Of a DNA stretch of 64,000 nucleotides, positions 34,642-46,272 are shown piece after piece. The stretch is from Perca fluviatilis. Its lineage: Eukaryota; Chordata; Actinopteri; Perciformes; Percidae. The notes under the pieces are model-generated. The model was not told the DNA's origin. It saw only the letters and a list, made by a program, of their open reading frames with translations, and did not search any database. How positions within the stretch are numbered: position 1 is the first letter of the stretch; each line of letters begins with the position of its first letter. Made by a program: the position numbers and the translations under genes. Location: the NCBI RefSeq assembly GCF_010015445.1, contig NC_053134.1, positions 5,626,636-5,690,635 on the forward strand, given 5' to 3'.

Positions 34642-34838
34642 CTTTGCTCTGTGGAGGGTTCTGGCTGCGGTCTCGGAGTATGTTGATCTGGTAGACGGCG
34701 CCGTACGGCTCAAACAGCTCCTTCAGCTCCTTCTCTGACCAGGAGCGCGGGATCTGACCCACAAACATCTTGATGGCGTCCGGGTCCGGCTGGTCTGAAT
34801 GCTCCAGCGCCCCGTTCATCTTCCCGGCTGTGCCGTTA
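34642..34838 (-). CDS. celf2: celf2 internal coding exon: N-terminus and first half of RRM1
   Basis: This exon encodes the start of CELF2, an RNA-binding protein that controls alternative splicing, mRNA decay and translation through UG-rich motifs. Read on the minus strand, it opens after an acceptor AG (34840-34839) in phase 2, giving SNGTAGK if the preceding codon is Ser, then [17 protein letters not shown]. An ATG sits at 34819-34817. RRM1 begins with the RNP2 motif KMFVGQI, followed by [20 protein letters not shown] and [16 protein letters not shown]. The exon ends in AAAG with a GTAC donor at 34641, leaving the first base of a Gly codon (phase 1). [20 protein letters not shown] distinguishes CELF2 from CELF1, whose vertebrate version reads differently here (from memory, [20 protein letters not shown]). 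From memory, the only change I see from human CELF2 within RRM1 is Ile for Val in QINI. The CDS upstream of the shared SNGTA segment lies outside the window, so whether this ATG or an upstream one is used depends on the first exon. Confidence 0.96.
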
Positions 34839-34860
34839 CTGTTAAAGAGACCAAAAACAG
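34839..34860 (-). promoter_or_regulatory. celf2: 3' splice site of the celf2 N-terminal exon
   Basis: The minus strand reads TTTTTGGTCTCTTTAACAG into the exon. It is a normal but modest pyrimidine tract interrupted by GG and AA, weaker by eye than the acceptor at 14455. It sets the phase-2 start of the exon and allows SNGTAGK to be read before the internal Met. Confidence 0.85.
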
Positions 34861-35068
34861 ACCGTTAGGAGCTTAGAGATAAATCATATTCATACCACTG
34901 ACAGAGGTAGCTGGAGACTTGTGGTCCCCTACGAAGGTTTTCCTCATTTTGTCTTCTGTGGTAGGACTTTTTGGAGATTTCTTAGAACCGGTGACCATTT
35001 AATTTTGAATATGTAGCAATCTAATGATTTAGTGTTTATGAATTCCGACACAGCGCCATTATACATCT

Positions 35069-35570
35069 TTAAAGGTCCCATATCATGCTCATTTTCACGT
35101 TCATACTTGTATTTTGGGTTTCTACTAGAACAAGTTTACATGCTTTAATGTTAAAAAAACACATTCTTTTTCTCATACTGTCCCTCCCCCTGTCTTAAAA
35201 GCTCTATTTCAGCGCCTGTCTCTTTAAGCCCCCCTCCCGATGAAAGCCCAGTCTGCTCTGATTGGTCCGCATTTCCGGATGTTACCGCATCGGAGATTTT
35301 TAAGTCTCTGCACCGTCATTGCAGCAGGGGAGTGACTGTAACGCCACTGTAGCGGCACTTTCTACCTCTACTATATAGTATAGGTGTGACATCACAATCG
35401 TACGGAAGTTCTGACGGCTCGTTTAAAGGGACAGCTTCTGAATAAGGGCTGTGTATTTCTATGTGGTTTAAACGTTTTATACTTTCACAGTATTTATATA
35501 TAGCACCTCGACCTGCTTTATAATAAAAAATAAGACATGGAAATCTCCCTTTTTACAATATGGGACCTAA
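35069..35570. mobile_element. Related inverted-repeat element, copy C
   Basis: It begins TTAAAGGTCCCATATCATGC and ends ACAATATGGGACCTAA, an imperfect inverse terminus that has lost part of the final TTAA. The interior includes GCTCTGATTGGTCCGCATTT. It is related by termini to copies A and B and by interior to the fragment at 13780-14055. Confidence 0.7.
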
Positions 35571-37619
35571 CTGTCTTAGTTTGAGTTGTATTTGTTTGCA
35601 CAATCATGCAGAAGATGTAGAAGGTAACATAAAATATAGCATTGCTGTGAAAACCTTTACAAAAGCTATGAAAAACAGCTTTGGTTTTAAGCTTGGTGGA
35701 AATGTATTTTTTAGACAACCAATGGGTTTTAAATTGGATGAAAGATCTTTCAGAGAATTTTCTGGAACCATAAAGTGGTTTACCCTGGACAGAGACAATT
35801 AGTGCGCCACAATAACAGAAAGCAATATCCACAAGACAGAAAGACACATACAAATATAAGTAAAGTAAAGTAATTTTAACCAAACAAGAGAACACATTCC
35901 CTAAAGACAGAACCCCTACATCTAATTGAAAGTTGATATACAGTATACCCCCAGAACTTCATTTTCAACACAGTGGCCTCTAAAACAGCCTTTAGGCCAT
36001 CACAGGAACACAGTGTGAGAGCCACACTAACACAAATCCTCTCCTTACAGCAGAGATGGCTTTCCATACCGAATTTACAGACCGATACCCCTAAAGCTGG
36101 CAATTTCTATATACACTTACGCGACACATCAGGAAACAGACATATAACGCTGACCCTAAAAGTGGATTTTTGATGGTAAAGATGTGGCAGCGGATCTCTT
36201 CAGGATGCCAGTAAATCCACACTGTAGGACTGAGCTGAACGCACATTTTATTCCTGGCATTTTATTGCAAAACAACAAACCCTACATACAAAATATACCG
36301 TATCTGCAGTTTTTTTTTCCCCACTCAGCTGTTGACATGTTATCTGCCGTTTGTACGAGCTGTGACGACGAGCAGAGACACTTGATGAATGTACGTATGC
36401 CTGCAGTCCACTGCGCTGCATGTGTGCACGACTGCACGTTTTGTGCATGCTTGCATGCGTGAGTGAGTTCTGGACAAGAAGCATGCGCCCTGTTAACGCT
36501 GTGGTTGTGCGTGAGGATTAGGCTGCAGAACCACTACAGTAAACTTCCAGGCCCTCTTAACAGGACACAGATGCTTACATGCCGCTCACACTGGCTATGT
36601 TTCCACATCTGGAATGCATATGCAATGGAGGTGAAGTGCTTGCACCCTTTTCACCGCAGAGCTTCAACACTTATCTTCCCAAAACACACGCGTCTGTCCA
36701 CGCGCTTGGAACGCTGACTGGAGCTACGGCGTCTCTTGTCGTCGGCGACGAATAAAGGCGAGTAAACACTTTCACCAGCGAGGCCCGTACGGAGATGAGA
36801 ACGGCACGCGAGCTCGCACGAGGCAAAGCGCGACTGTGTTTGGAGGACAATCATAGGCAAACGGATACAAGCGTGCACACACACACAGACGCACACACAC
36901 ACACACACATCACTGCCGTCGAGGCCTGTGGTCTACTTAAGATGGCTGAAAACCAATCCAATGAAACCAAAGTCAATGGCTGGGCTGTTTTATTGCTCCA
37001 CTTTCCCTTTTGTTATTCTCGGAAGGAGCGAGAAGGAGCATTATCTTAAGAGGCAAAAAGAAAACAAAGCCAAATCCCGAGCTTGGTTAGCTGACAACAC
37101 TAATACCACGCTATAAAGCTCAGCAAGAGAGGAAGGGGAGGGGAAAAGAGAGATATGGAGAGAGAGAGAGAGAGAGAGAGACTGGGAGGGAGGGAAGAAA
37201 AAAAACCATCCAGACCTTTGAACGCGAGCCATCCATCTTTTGCAGAAAGAGCCGAGGCGCTCTGCAGAAACGCCCAATTCTTTAAAGGACTTAAAGGACA
37301 TGTCAAATAAAAACGCCCGAACCGGAGAAGGAGTCAACGAGCCAAAGCAGTGCTAACAGTCCTCGAGGGCGACGACCGCTCCTCGCTAAGCTGGCCGATA
37401 AATCGCGGTGGGCCCTGGCGCCGAGGGAGCCCCGAGGGTGGCGGCTGATAGGGTGGGTGGAAGGTGTGGAGGGAAGGAAGGGATGGAAGGAGCGGGGCTG
37501 GCGGGAGTTACTGTCCCTATCACCGGGCTGATGTTAAGGCGCACAAACGGCAACGACGGTACTGGACGAGCCTTGGCGGTCGCTGGGTTCAGACTGCAGC
37601 ACATCGTCCCTTCGTCCTC

Positions 37620-37621
<2 letters not shown>

Positions 37622-37660
<39 letters not shown>
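37622..37660. repeat. (CA)n microsatellite
   Basis: 39 bp of pure CA. Confidence 0.96.
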
Positions 37661-37661
<1 letters not shown>

Positions 37662-38068
37662 CACACAGAGCTTATGTGTGTGCGAAGGCAAAATGGCAGA
37701 GAGAGAAAGAATAGCTGGAGACAATCCCTCATTGTTGGCTGTTTATGTGAGGCCTGCGGGGACTGAACGAGTGCACCGGGGGAGACGATACAATAGCCAG
37801 TGTCAGAGGAGCTCCTCCCTCGGCCAGTACACTGGCCGCCCTGTGCTCCCCCCACCTTTCACTCCGCCCGCTAAGACAATGAATAGGGTGACACTTGCAG
37901 CCACGCGGCGTACGAAGCGCAGAACTGGCTCGTGGAGATTACACGCTCCGTCTTTTCCCGAAGGTGGTTGGGAGTCGGTGACTTTCCTCACTACAAAGGA
38001 ATGAGCGCTTCTTCCATCGCCCCCATGGCCAAGACTGACAAGGTGTTATTGCAAGCAGACAGAGCTTT

Positions 38069-38071
<3 letters not shown>

Positions 38072-38101
<30 letters not shown>
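38072..38101. repeat. (TG)n microsatellite
   Basis: 30 bp of GT. Confidence 0.95.
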
Positions 38102-38105
<4 letters not shown>

Positions 38106-38358
38106 GTTTGCGCGAGTGTGTGAAGCTCAGCAGGAGAGTGTCCTGGGGCTTGGATTAAGTCGTTGAGTGGATCCACTCCTGCCACAGCCTCTCCATCTCC
38201 CTCCCGCTTTCCCTCTTCTTCCTCTTCTTTTTCCACCTCTCCCTCTCAATTTGAGCCAATTGTTTGCCTTAATGGCTTAACTATTGCTTCCATCACTCCG
38301 CTCTCCCTGCAGCACAGGGCCGTGACTGAGGACTGATCTACACCGTGTGTGTACATAT

Positions 38359-38360
<2 letters not shown>

Positions 38361-38397
<37 letters not shown>
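38361..38397. repeat. (TG)n microsatellite
   Basis: 37 bp of GT, preceded by GTGTGTGTACATATAC. Confidence 0.95.
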
Positions 38398-38399
<2 letters not shown>

Positions 38400-38596
38400 C
38401 AGCCAGACTGCAAAGAATAAAAGTGTCTGTATAGGTCTTTAAAGCAGCTGCCAAGGGCCGTTATTCCCTCAACTCGCACTCCCATTAGACAGCAGGCTCG
38501 CTCATCCAAACCACAGCTGACCATGAAATCTCATGTATTTATTCATTCATCATCTTCATTTTACACTCACAGCTCTTCAGACCTCGCCTTTATTAA

Positions 38597-38800
38597 AAGG
38601 GATTGGTCAACGTTTTGGCAAACGCACTAATTGGCTTTCTTTCGACAGCGAAGTGAGAAGATCCAATATCGTCTGGTTAGCTTAGCTTAGCATACACACT
38701 GGAGGCACGGGGGAAACAAATAGAACGACAAGTCTCTCTCCAAAGTCTTCCAAAGCCTCGTAACCAACATCACTACAGTAACCAAGCTACTGTAAAATCA
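38597..38800. mobile_element. Interspersed repeat, second copy of the 9460-9660 family
   Basis: Shares the order ...CGCTTTCTTTCGACAGCG-AAGTGAGAAGAT..., GGTTAGCTTAGCTTAGCATA, GACTGGAGGCACGGGGGAAAC-like and TCCAAAG blocks with that family. It is diverged; ends are approximate. Confidence 0.45.
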
Positions 38801-38995
38801 ATATATAATGCATACAACAAGACAGGAATCAGATTTCTCTCTGACCCCTGCCCTCACTTTGGAAGCATGTCTTTTGGACAGACAGCGCAGTGAGAGGACA
38901 GGCGCTGTATTGAGAGAGCACCAAATAGTCAAAAGTTTAGCTGTGACAACTTATTTAGACCTATTGAGGCTGCTACGTGTCAGTTTTAGTATAAC

Positions 38996-39530
38996 TAGGA
39001 CGCACCAAATCCAGATTTTTGGGGTTCGGCCGAATACCGAATCCACTGGTTAAGATTCTGCCAAATCCGAAACCGAATACCGAATCCTAGTCCACAGCGT
39101 TTTGGCTGCTGTCTGTAGATTCCTTCACACACAACTCGTATTCTTTCGGATGTTTCATACGCAAATCTTTTAACAGCGGCGATGTTGGGTATTGTTTAGG
39201 GTCCTCGCCACCACGAGACAAATCGCCATTGCAAATTGAACATGTAGCTGGACTTGAATGGCCTTCTTTTAACTGAAAGTACTGCCAAACAACAACTTTT
39301 TCTGCTCACGAGTTCCATTTTCACTTTCTCACAGCCTACTGCATTGAACGCTCCACCTACGTAAACAACGTCCCGTAATCAACGGCGCCGGCGTTGCGTC
39401 GACCAGCGTAGCGAGCGTAGTGCAAGCGTAGGGTTCGGTGGAAAAAAATTCTAAGGTTCGGTAGAAACCGAAGCCCATCAAAAAGCCCAATATTCGGCCG
39501 AATCCTGGATTCGGTGCATCTCTGACTAGG
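38996..39530. mobile_element. hAT-like non-autonomous element (GCACCRAATCC termini)
   Basis: Left AGGACGCACCAAATCCAGAT and right GGATTCGGTGCATCTCT are inverted with small indels. Near both ends are repeated CCGAATACCGAATCC and TTCGGCCGAAT motifs. I could not define a target duplication. A 130-residue minus frame at its right half is not a gene. Confidence 0.65.
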
Positions 39531-39829
39531 ATTGAACCAAGTTACGGTATTTTGAAAACAAGGACGCACCACTAAATGTATAAAAAACTTTAATCTTGAA
39601 CAGCAGTTTCCCAGTCTAAAGTATTTGTCATGCACATGTAAAAAGAAAGCTGATGTGAACAATCTGAGCCTGTCAGTGGCGAAAACTTTGCCCTGTATGA
39701 TTACATTGCAGCCCGGTTCGCAGCTGCCGGTTACAGCGTTCTCGGTCAATACTGGACCAATTTCAAAGATTTCTGTTCACATTAGTCACTCAGACACCAA
39801 CGTAGGCGTGCTGCATGACACGAGAAACG

Positions 39830-40173
39830 CATGCGATATGCTATAACATTAAATATCGCGATAATGATACTCCTTGCGATAAATAAACAGATATTAAAGT
39901 GTTCTCAGTTCTGCTTCTTTCAGTATTCTGCTGAAATACAACAAACTGCTTGTGGAATTTTTAAACAAATGAAAAGAAATCATTTCCAACATTCTTTTAT
40001 TGAATTGGATATAAAAGGCAGCTCTAAAAAGGAGTGACAGTTACATTTTAAAGTGCAGTTTTCTACCAATATAAAATCTCTGAGTGTCTTTTGGGATATT
40101 TTGCAGCCTATTGGGATATGTTCATTGACGATGACGATAAAAAAAAAAAAAAACGATATATTGTGCAGCCCTA
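39830..40173. mobile_element. Element ending ATTGTGCAGCCCTA, left end eroded
   Basis: The right end ACGATATATTGTGCAGCCCT matches the terminus of the element at 44603-44954. The left half keeps ATATCGCGATAATGATA but no clean terminus. Confidence 0.55.
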
Positions 40174-40742
40174 CACCAATGCATGGGAAAACAGGGTCCA
40201 GGTTGAAAACTGTTAAGTGCATATAAACTGTCACTGTCAAACATGTATGGTCAGTATTTCAAGTAGACGGTATAAGGAAAATAAGGGCTAGTCTAAGTCT
40301 CCATAGATGAAGAGTAAACAGGGACACCGATGAGCAACCTGGAATACATTAACGGCCTGCTATCCCCTCTGTTTGCCTTGCTAACAGCTGGACTCCAACA
40401 GGCAGCCAGATAGGAATATGCTACAAAAAAACAGACAGTGGGAGAGAGACAGAGAGGACGAGCGACGTAGGTAAGAGTGGGAACTAAAAGAGAGCGAAAG
40501 AGTGCTGGAGACGAATGCAGACGAGCCAGGGCCAGGTCCAGGTCCAGGAGTAAGCACAGCTCAGAGCTCAGCACGAAAACCAGGCACACGTACATACACG
40601 CAGACACACACACGGGCTACAGTCGAGGCTGGCTGGGTTGATCCCCCTGCTGTTTATCCCTTCTGTTTCTGCTCTAAAACACACATCCTCTCTGACTCCC
40701 TTAACCCCTCAATCGCAGCGCGCACACGTGCCACCAAACAGC

Positions 40743-40745
<3 letters not shown>

Positions 40746-40810
<65 letters not shown>
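40746..40810. repeat. (CA)n microsatellite
   Basis: 65 bp of pure CA. Confidence 0.97.
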
Positions 40811-40812
<2 letters not shown>

Positions 40813-41192
40813 CAGTCTGTTCGTGGAAGGGCCGAGCTGTCACACACTTCTTCTCATTGGAAGCGTGTTTGCAGTGTGTGTAACGGTCCCACAGGGGAAC
40901 TAATCTCGTTGACAAGCAGAGTGAGAAACATCAGTTCCCCCCCGAGGGAGCAGGGCAGCCAAGGTCAGCTAAACACACAGACACACACACACCCCTAGAC
41001 ACACACACGTACCGACATGTTAATACACACACGCAGACCTGGGCAGTCACATCTCCTCACACCTTGACAGATTCTTCCACAACTTTCACACAGACACAAA
41101 ACGTGGACGATGCTGACACAGAGGCACAGATAACTCAAGGACTGAGCGCTAATTTAATTTTGTATCATGACGTGCTAAAAGACATGTGAGCT

Positions 41193-41221
41193 CACGTTTT
41201 ACAATATGGGACCTTTAAGGG
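41193..41221. mobile_element. Terminus of a TTAA-type element
   Basis: ACAATATGGGACCTTTAAGG matches the right terminus of copy C (35551-35570) in intact form. No partner terminus was found nearby, so it is a solo end or an old truncation. Confidence 0.4.
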
Positions 41222-41887
41222 GCGCTTCTCCTCAACATGATAAAGAAGACAAAACACACACCGACTAACTTGAACCACCGTGCCCACGAGCAGAGACGTA
41301 CAGCCCACTAGAAAAACACACACACAATTCAATCCATAGTCCTGAATATCTTCTGCCGCTGTATCAAACTGTAAACAAGATTAGCAAGTTCACCACAACA
41401 CACCATGAGAGACATGCTCCCCCCCCCCCCAACCCCTGAATCCCACTCTGTAACTGATTTTGTCATCGGCGGGGCGAGGCGGATTAGTGACTCAAACTAA
41501 ATGAGTGGCGTACTGTATCGACTGATTTATTTGGAACGCTTCTAGTTTCTCCTGTAAGTGACTTACAGCGAGGTAAACTGGCTCCCGGGGGCCCTGTTCC
41601 GAGCCAAACGAGGGAGTGTGATATTGCCTGTGATTCACTTGAACTTTACAATAAGCAATATTCCGCCCCCACCCTGGGTACAGCACTGTGACAGCTGCCG
41701 CCGGAACGCGCTGTATACAGCACATTTCACACATTCATTATCAAGGTTTCTGTGCTGTCGGTGGGGCGCGAGGGTGGGGGGGCATAGAGAGGGAGGACAG
41801 CTTTGATGGAGCTAGCATCTATGAATGACCGTGACCGGCTGAAAGAAAGAAAGAAACTGGCTCTATGTGAGGCTGTGTGTTTGCCTT

Positions 41888-41890
<3 letters not shown>

Positions 41891-41924
<34 letters not shown>
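41891..41924. repeat. (TG)n microsatellite
   Basis: 34 bp of GT followed by T10. Confidence 0.96.
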
Positions 41925-41927
<3 letters not shown>

Positions 41928-42082
41928 TTTTTTTGCATTTGCATTTGCGGTTGCCATGGAGACGTGACAGTGCACGCGACGCGAGGAAACGATCACATAA
42001 ATGTCACAGTGGCTAATGAAGCTGCACCGGTGCCCCGACGCTCAGCTAGCTCTGTGCTAACGAGCTACCGCTAATGAGAGGA

Positions 42083-42083
<1 letters not shown>

Positions 42084-42138
<55 letters not shown>
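42084..42138. repeat. (CA)n microsatellite
   Basis: 55 bp of CA; with the TG array at 41891 it forms another TG...CA inverted pair. Confidence 0.97.
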
Positions 42139-42142
<4 letters not shown>

Positions 42143-42372
42143 GAAGAAAACCCAGTGATGCATGACACACATGGATACAAGTGAAATGCGTCTCATTTTG
42201 CTCGTTCCTCACGTCTCACATTTTCCTGCGTGTATGAAAACACTGGAGGAGCCGGCACTGTTCCTTTCAGAAATAAAGATGCTGCAGTCGCTGGCCTGTG
42301 CAGCGTTGGGATCTGTGGCAAGTTAAGCTCTCTTTATATGGCTACTTGAATTAAACTGAACATTGATGACAA

Positions 42373-42455
42373 TGTAAAACCTTTGCTCCGCAGGAAACAA
42401 TATCGATATATAGATATATAATAGATATTGTTTCCTGCGGAGCAAAGGTTTTACA
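42373..42455. repeat. Perfect 32-bp inverted repeat (hairpin)
   Basis: The left arm 42373-42404 (TGTAAAACCTTTGCTCCGCA then GGAAACAATATC) is the exact reverse complement of the right arm 42424-42455, with a 19-base AT-rich loop (42405-42423). The pairing stops abruptly at both arm ends. No flanking direct repeats were seen. It is not a rho-type terminator, since this is a vertebrate intron. Confidence 0.95.
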
Positions 42456-42960
42456 CGCTCTTTAGAATTGGCCTACATGAATGAAAACTGCCATTCTTAT
42501 TGGACAAAACATAGGTATTGTTCTTCACCTTAATGTTTTGTGTTTTTATGCTGACCTGTTGTCTGTGAAGTTGTTGTTGTCGAAAAAAGGACCCCTGAAT
42601 AAAGTCTTTTGTATATTGTCTTATTTGACCTTATCTCAGTGCAGATACGGTTGAAAAAGCTCCGGAATAAGTGAACCTTAAGTTACGAATATCTTATCAT
42701 AAATATGTGCTCACAAGGTCAAGAATGAATCCCTGCACTCATGTATATGAATAGCTTTCATTTTTTTTGCATTTGAAATTAATTATCTAAAAATAATTGA
42801 GAATATTTAATGTTTTTTTTTCCAATATATAAAAATAAAGAAACAAGAGAAGAACAGATGAAAAAATTAAAATCTGCAAAAAGATTCTAATTTGATAAGC
42901 CGACTCAAGCTATTCAGATCTGATAAGACAGACTCTCAACTCTATCCGTGGTATAAACCG

Positions 42961-42982
42961 TTTTTTTTTTTTTTTTTTTTTT
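42961..42982. repeat. T22 homopolymer
   Basis: Poly-T on the plus strand (poly-A on the coding strand), with no recognisable retrotransposon upstream. Confidence 0.9.
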
Positions 42983-43731
42983 GTTATTTGGTATCAATTC
43001 CTTTGAGAGATAATCAGCAGCTCAAGTTACGTTTCCCCCTTCACATTCCGAGTAAGCATAACTCAAGCAGCTCTTCATCACAAGAGGACCTTGCAGTGAA
43101 AAGTGTCCACTTGCAGCTGAAAACACAACAACATTTTGGGATCAAATTTGTGTGTGAATAATCTGAAAAAGATCTTTTTTTTGAATACACTGGAACCCCC
43201 CCCCCCAAAAAAAAAATAAAAATAAATAAATAAATGAGTCTTGTATGTGAATAACTGCAAATGCATCACGGCTGAGAGCTCAAAAGAAGAACTCAACACA
43301 TTATTGGCATTTGAATATATCTATTCAAGCTGAAGGTTTTTGTTGACTCCATTTAAAAAACATAAACAGCATGTTTGTGTGAGGAGTTTCTTTCAAAGCC
43401 ATTACAAATCTTACTCCACGTTTTATGGCCTGTTTATGTGCCTACGTTATTTAGGTTGCAAAAAGAAACTTGAACTGGTGCGTGCGTCATCCTCTCCTCC
43501 CGTACACACTGCAGACTTGCGTTTCATGGACTGCCCGAGAGCCTCGAGAAGAACACCCGTCGCATGTGGAGGAGTGGATTCACTTAGAGCGGGTGACACA
43601 TTATAGTATTTTATAGCAGGGGTGAACTCCGAACTGTAGAGTAGAGCTACATGTACTGTATATCTACAGTAGCACATCTAAATCGACTGAAGATCTTTTG
43701 AACCAAAAAAAGCCGTGGAATATAGTATATA

Positions 43732-44407
43732 TTAAAGCGCCCATATTATGCTCAGGTTCATAATTGTATTTTAAGGTTGTACCAGAATAGGTTTACATGG
43801 TTTAATTTTCAAAAAACACCATATTTTTGTTGTACTGCACAGCTCTCTCTCACTGCTGCAGATCCTCTTTTCACCTGGTCTCTGTTTTAGCTACAGAGTG
43901 AGACCTCTTTTCTTCTTCTGTACTATCTTTGATTGCACTCGCACATGCGCAGTAGCTCAGATGTAGATCATGTCAGCTAGCTAGCTCTAGAGACAGTAAA
44001 AGAAAGGCTGTTTCTCCAACTTCAGTCAGTTACAAGGCAGGATTAGCTGGGAGACTTCTTCTAAACGAGGGCGCACATGTAAGTAGTTCTTTTGTAGATT
44101 ATGGTGAGCTTGTGTGTGTTGTAGCAGTGCTTTGCTATTGAGAACGAGGTAGCATGCTAACGCTAACGCTAGCATGCTAACGGTTGTGGTTAGTCAGCTC
44201 GTTTCGGCTTGTGACGTAGAAAGCCGTGCAGATTTTGAACAGCTCACTAGGAGACTGAAGGCAGGACTCATTCAGAAACCGTATCTCACTCAAAACAGCA
44301 TGGATGGGTTTTTATCAAAGTTTGTATGCGTGTGGAAGCACCAGAGACACAAAAGAACACCCCAAATCCCAGAAAAAGTGATTTTTTTCATAATATGGGC
44401 ACTTTAA
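43732..44407. mobile_element. TTAA-bounded short inverted-repeat DNA element, copy B
   Basis: The 676-bp element has termini TTAAAGCGCCCATATTATG and the inverse of TTAAAGTGCCCATATTATG (18 of 19 matching). It shares internal sequence with copy A (2590-3085) but is about 180 bp longer, including the segment around 43990-44170 with AGCATGCTAACG repeats. The differing internal lengths point to internal deletions from a longer parent. Confidence 0.8.
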
Positions 44408-44602
44408 AGTGCTTGTGCGAGTCCTAGTTCTTTTACTATAAACCATGTTTACTTTACATTTTTGCTTCAAAATCTTCTATTCCCGATACAACATAGCATG
44501 TTTTCTGGTAATTCAATAACTAAATAGTCTATATGAAATAGCCACACGGTAAAGCCTATGTTTGTATACGCCAATGTGAATTACAAACCTGCAAATGAAA
44601 AG

Positions 44603-44954
44603 TAGGGCTGCACGATATGAGGAAAATATCAAATTGCGATTATTTGAAATTGATATTGCGATACGATTCACGATATTGGAGGAAATTATCATTTTTGTAT
44701 AATTATTCTCATTTTCATTGAAAATATTAAAATTAAATTACATTAAAATGATTATAGTGTGATTCCTGCGAGGATCGGTACCGAAACAAAGATTTTTTGC
44801 TTCAGTCTGTAGGATACGATTTGTAGGACGGGACGTCTCTGCAGCACCACAATACTTCATTTAGAATGGTTTGACACATATTTTGGATTTGACAAATATT
44901 GCGCCCCCCTGCAATTTGGATACTGCACTAGTCCATATTAATTGTGCAGCCCTA
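44603..44954. mobile_element. hAT-like element with TAGGGCTGCAC termini
   Basis: 352 bp, TAGGGCTGCACGATAT at left and the inverse of TAGGGCTGCACAAT at right. The flanking 8-mers ATGAAAAG and ATAAAAAG match at 7 of 8, an old target duplication. The interior has CGATATTG-type motifs. Non-coding. Confidence 0.8.
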
Positions 44955-44999
44955 ATAAAAAGTATAAAGAACTTATGTGCCAAATGAACATAACGTGCA

Positions 45000-45915
45000 A
45001 CAGAACGTACAGTAAATATTGCCGTAACTACTGATATGGAAAAATACAGCTGAAATCTGTCAATTTATCAATTAGTCCACAGCTGACACAAGTATTCATT
45101 AACAGATAAGTTCTTGTCTTATATGACAGCATTTGTTGGTTGGTCATAAAAAAAGAACTATTTTGAATATCTTTAAGTCTTTTTTCACATTTTGTATATA
45201 ATCAGAAGATTTTGCGTAACTATCGGTTGGTAGTTGCAGCCCTAAATTAGTCAGTTGACACAGATGTCATTTTCAACAATTGATAATCGATAATTAAAAC
45301 AAATGCACCTTTAACTCGGGTCTCTTCATTCTTCAAATGAACTTTTATCGGGGGTTAAACTCAACCTTGACAATATGAAATGTTTTTCCCAAATATCCAA
45401 TAAATGAATAAATGTAAAAATGTGATCTGGTCACCCAAAAATCCATAGGTTTGTGTCCGATGGGAGCACGAATGTGGCCAACAGACATGTTTGTACAACT
45501 AGGGGATAAGGAGATTTTTCTCATTGGAAAATCAAAAGCCTGGCTCAACGGTGGCGCTGTAGGAAAGCTCAAAAGGTCGCTAGAATCAATAGCATTCTTC
45601 CTCTTGGGGGTGTGAAGGAGCTAAGCAAATTTCAAGCACATCTGGTTTTCAAGCCTACAAATGGACAGATGGAGGTGATCACATGAAATAAAAATAAAAA
45701 TGTTTCCACATGGGGAACATTTCTCATCAACCAACCCCGGCTCGAGGTCTGAATGTTTTTATGTATTTATTGTGGGGCGAGAAATAACTGTATTTTGGTA
45801 AAACTTGCTTTAGTTTGTCCCACTTCTTCCTCCTTCTACTTCGCCTGTGCAGTTCCTCGAATTATCTCCCCAAAATTATGCTTTCTAGCTTACGTCAGCA
45901 TGACTTGGAGTTCTA

Positions 45916-45918
<3 letters not shown>
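45000..45918. other. Intronic stretch, possibly repeat-derived
   Basis: The segment 45420-45660 (GGGAGCACGAATGTGGCCAA, GGTGGCGCTGTAGGAAAGCT) resembles a dispersed fish repeat but I cannot delimit it. TAGTTGCAGCCCTAAA at about 45230 looks like a solo terminus of the GCAGCCCTA family. Confidence 0.35.

Positions 45919-45953
<35 letters not shown>
45919..45953. repeat. (TG)n microsatellite
   Basis: 35 bp of GT, ending GTGCGCACAC. Confidence 0.96.
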
Positions 45954-45956
<3 letters not shown>

Positions 45957-46214
45957 ACACGTGATAAAGGAAAGGAAGGGGAAAGGAATTAGAGCATCTT
46001 AAAGCCTCAACACCAGATTGGTCAAATCCAGGCAGCAGCAGCAGCAAAATTCCACCCTAATCTTTAGCACACTTCCTCTCTTCTTCACCCCCCGCCTCCT
46101 CTCCGTGTCTTGTTGCTATGGGAACAGCAGTGTCGGAGGGGCATGGGGTGAGGGTAGCTGGGGGGTACTGGGTGTTGGGTAGGCGGGTGTCTCTTTGGAT
46201 GACAGTGCTACAAT

Positions 46215-46217
<3 letters not shown>

Positions 46218-46270
<53 letters not shown>
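46218..46270. repeat. (CA)n microsatellite
   Basis: 53 bp of CA, about 265 bp after the GT array at 45919. Confidence 0.97.

Positions 46271-46272
<2 letters not shown>

Noticed and set aside
34547..34819. Reading 90 residues of CELF2 as one open frame
   Set aside because: The frame beyond SKG (TTTWDTLRH...) runs past a good GT donor into the intron; only residues up to the split Gly are coding.
34642..34838. CELF1 instead of CELF2
   Set aside because: The [20 protein letters not shown] segment and [16 protein letters not shown] fit CELF2; CELF1 differs at several of these residues.
38996..39530. 130-residue minus-strand frame as a transposase remnant
   Set aside because: It lies in a non-autonomous element and contains no DDE or BED-like motif I can identify.
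42373..42455. Known microRNA precursor
   Set aside because: I recognise no miRNA seed, the arms are fully complementary without bulges, and no expression evidence is available. Kept only as an inverted repeat.
43078..43299. Short minus-strand frame with a Phe/Tyr run
   Set aside because: Generated by A/T homopolymers and a C-run; no coding features.
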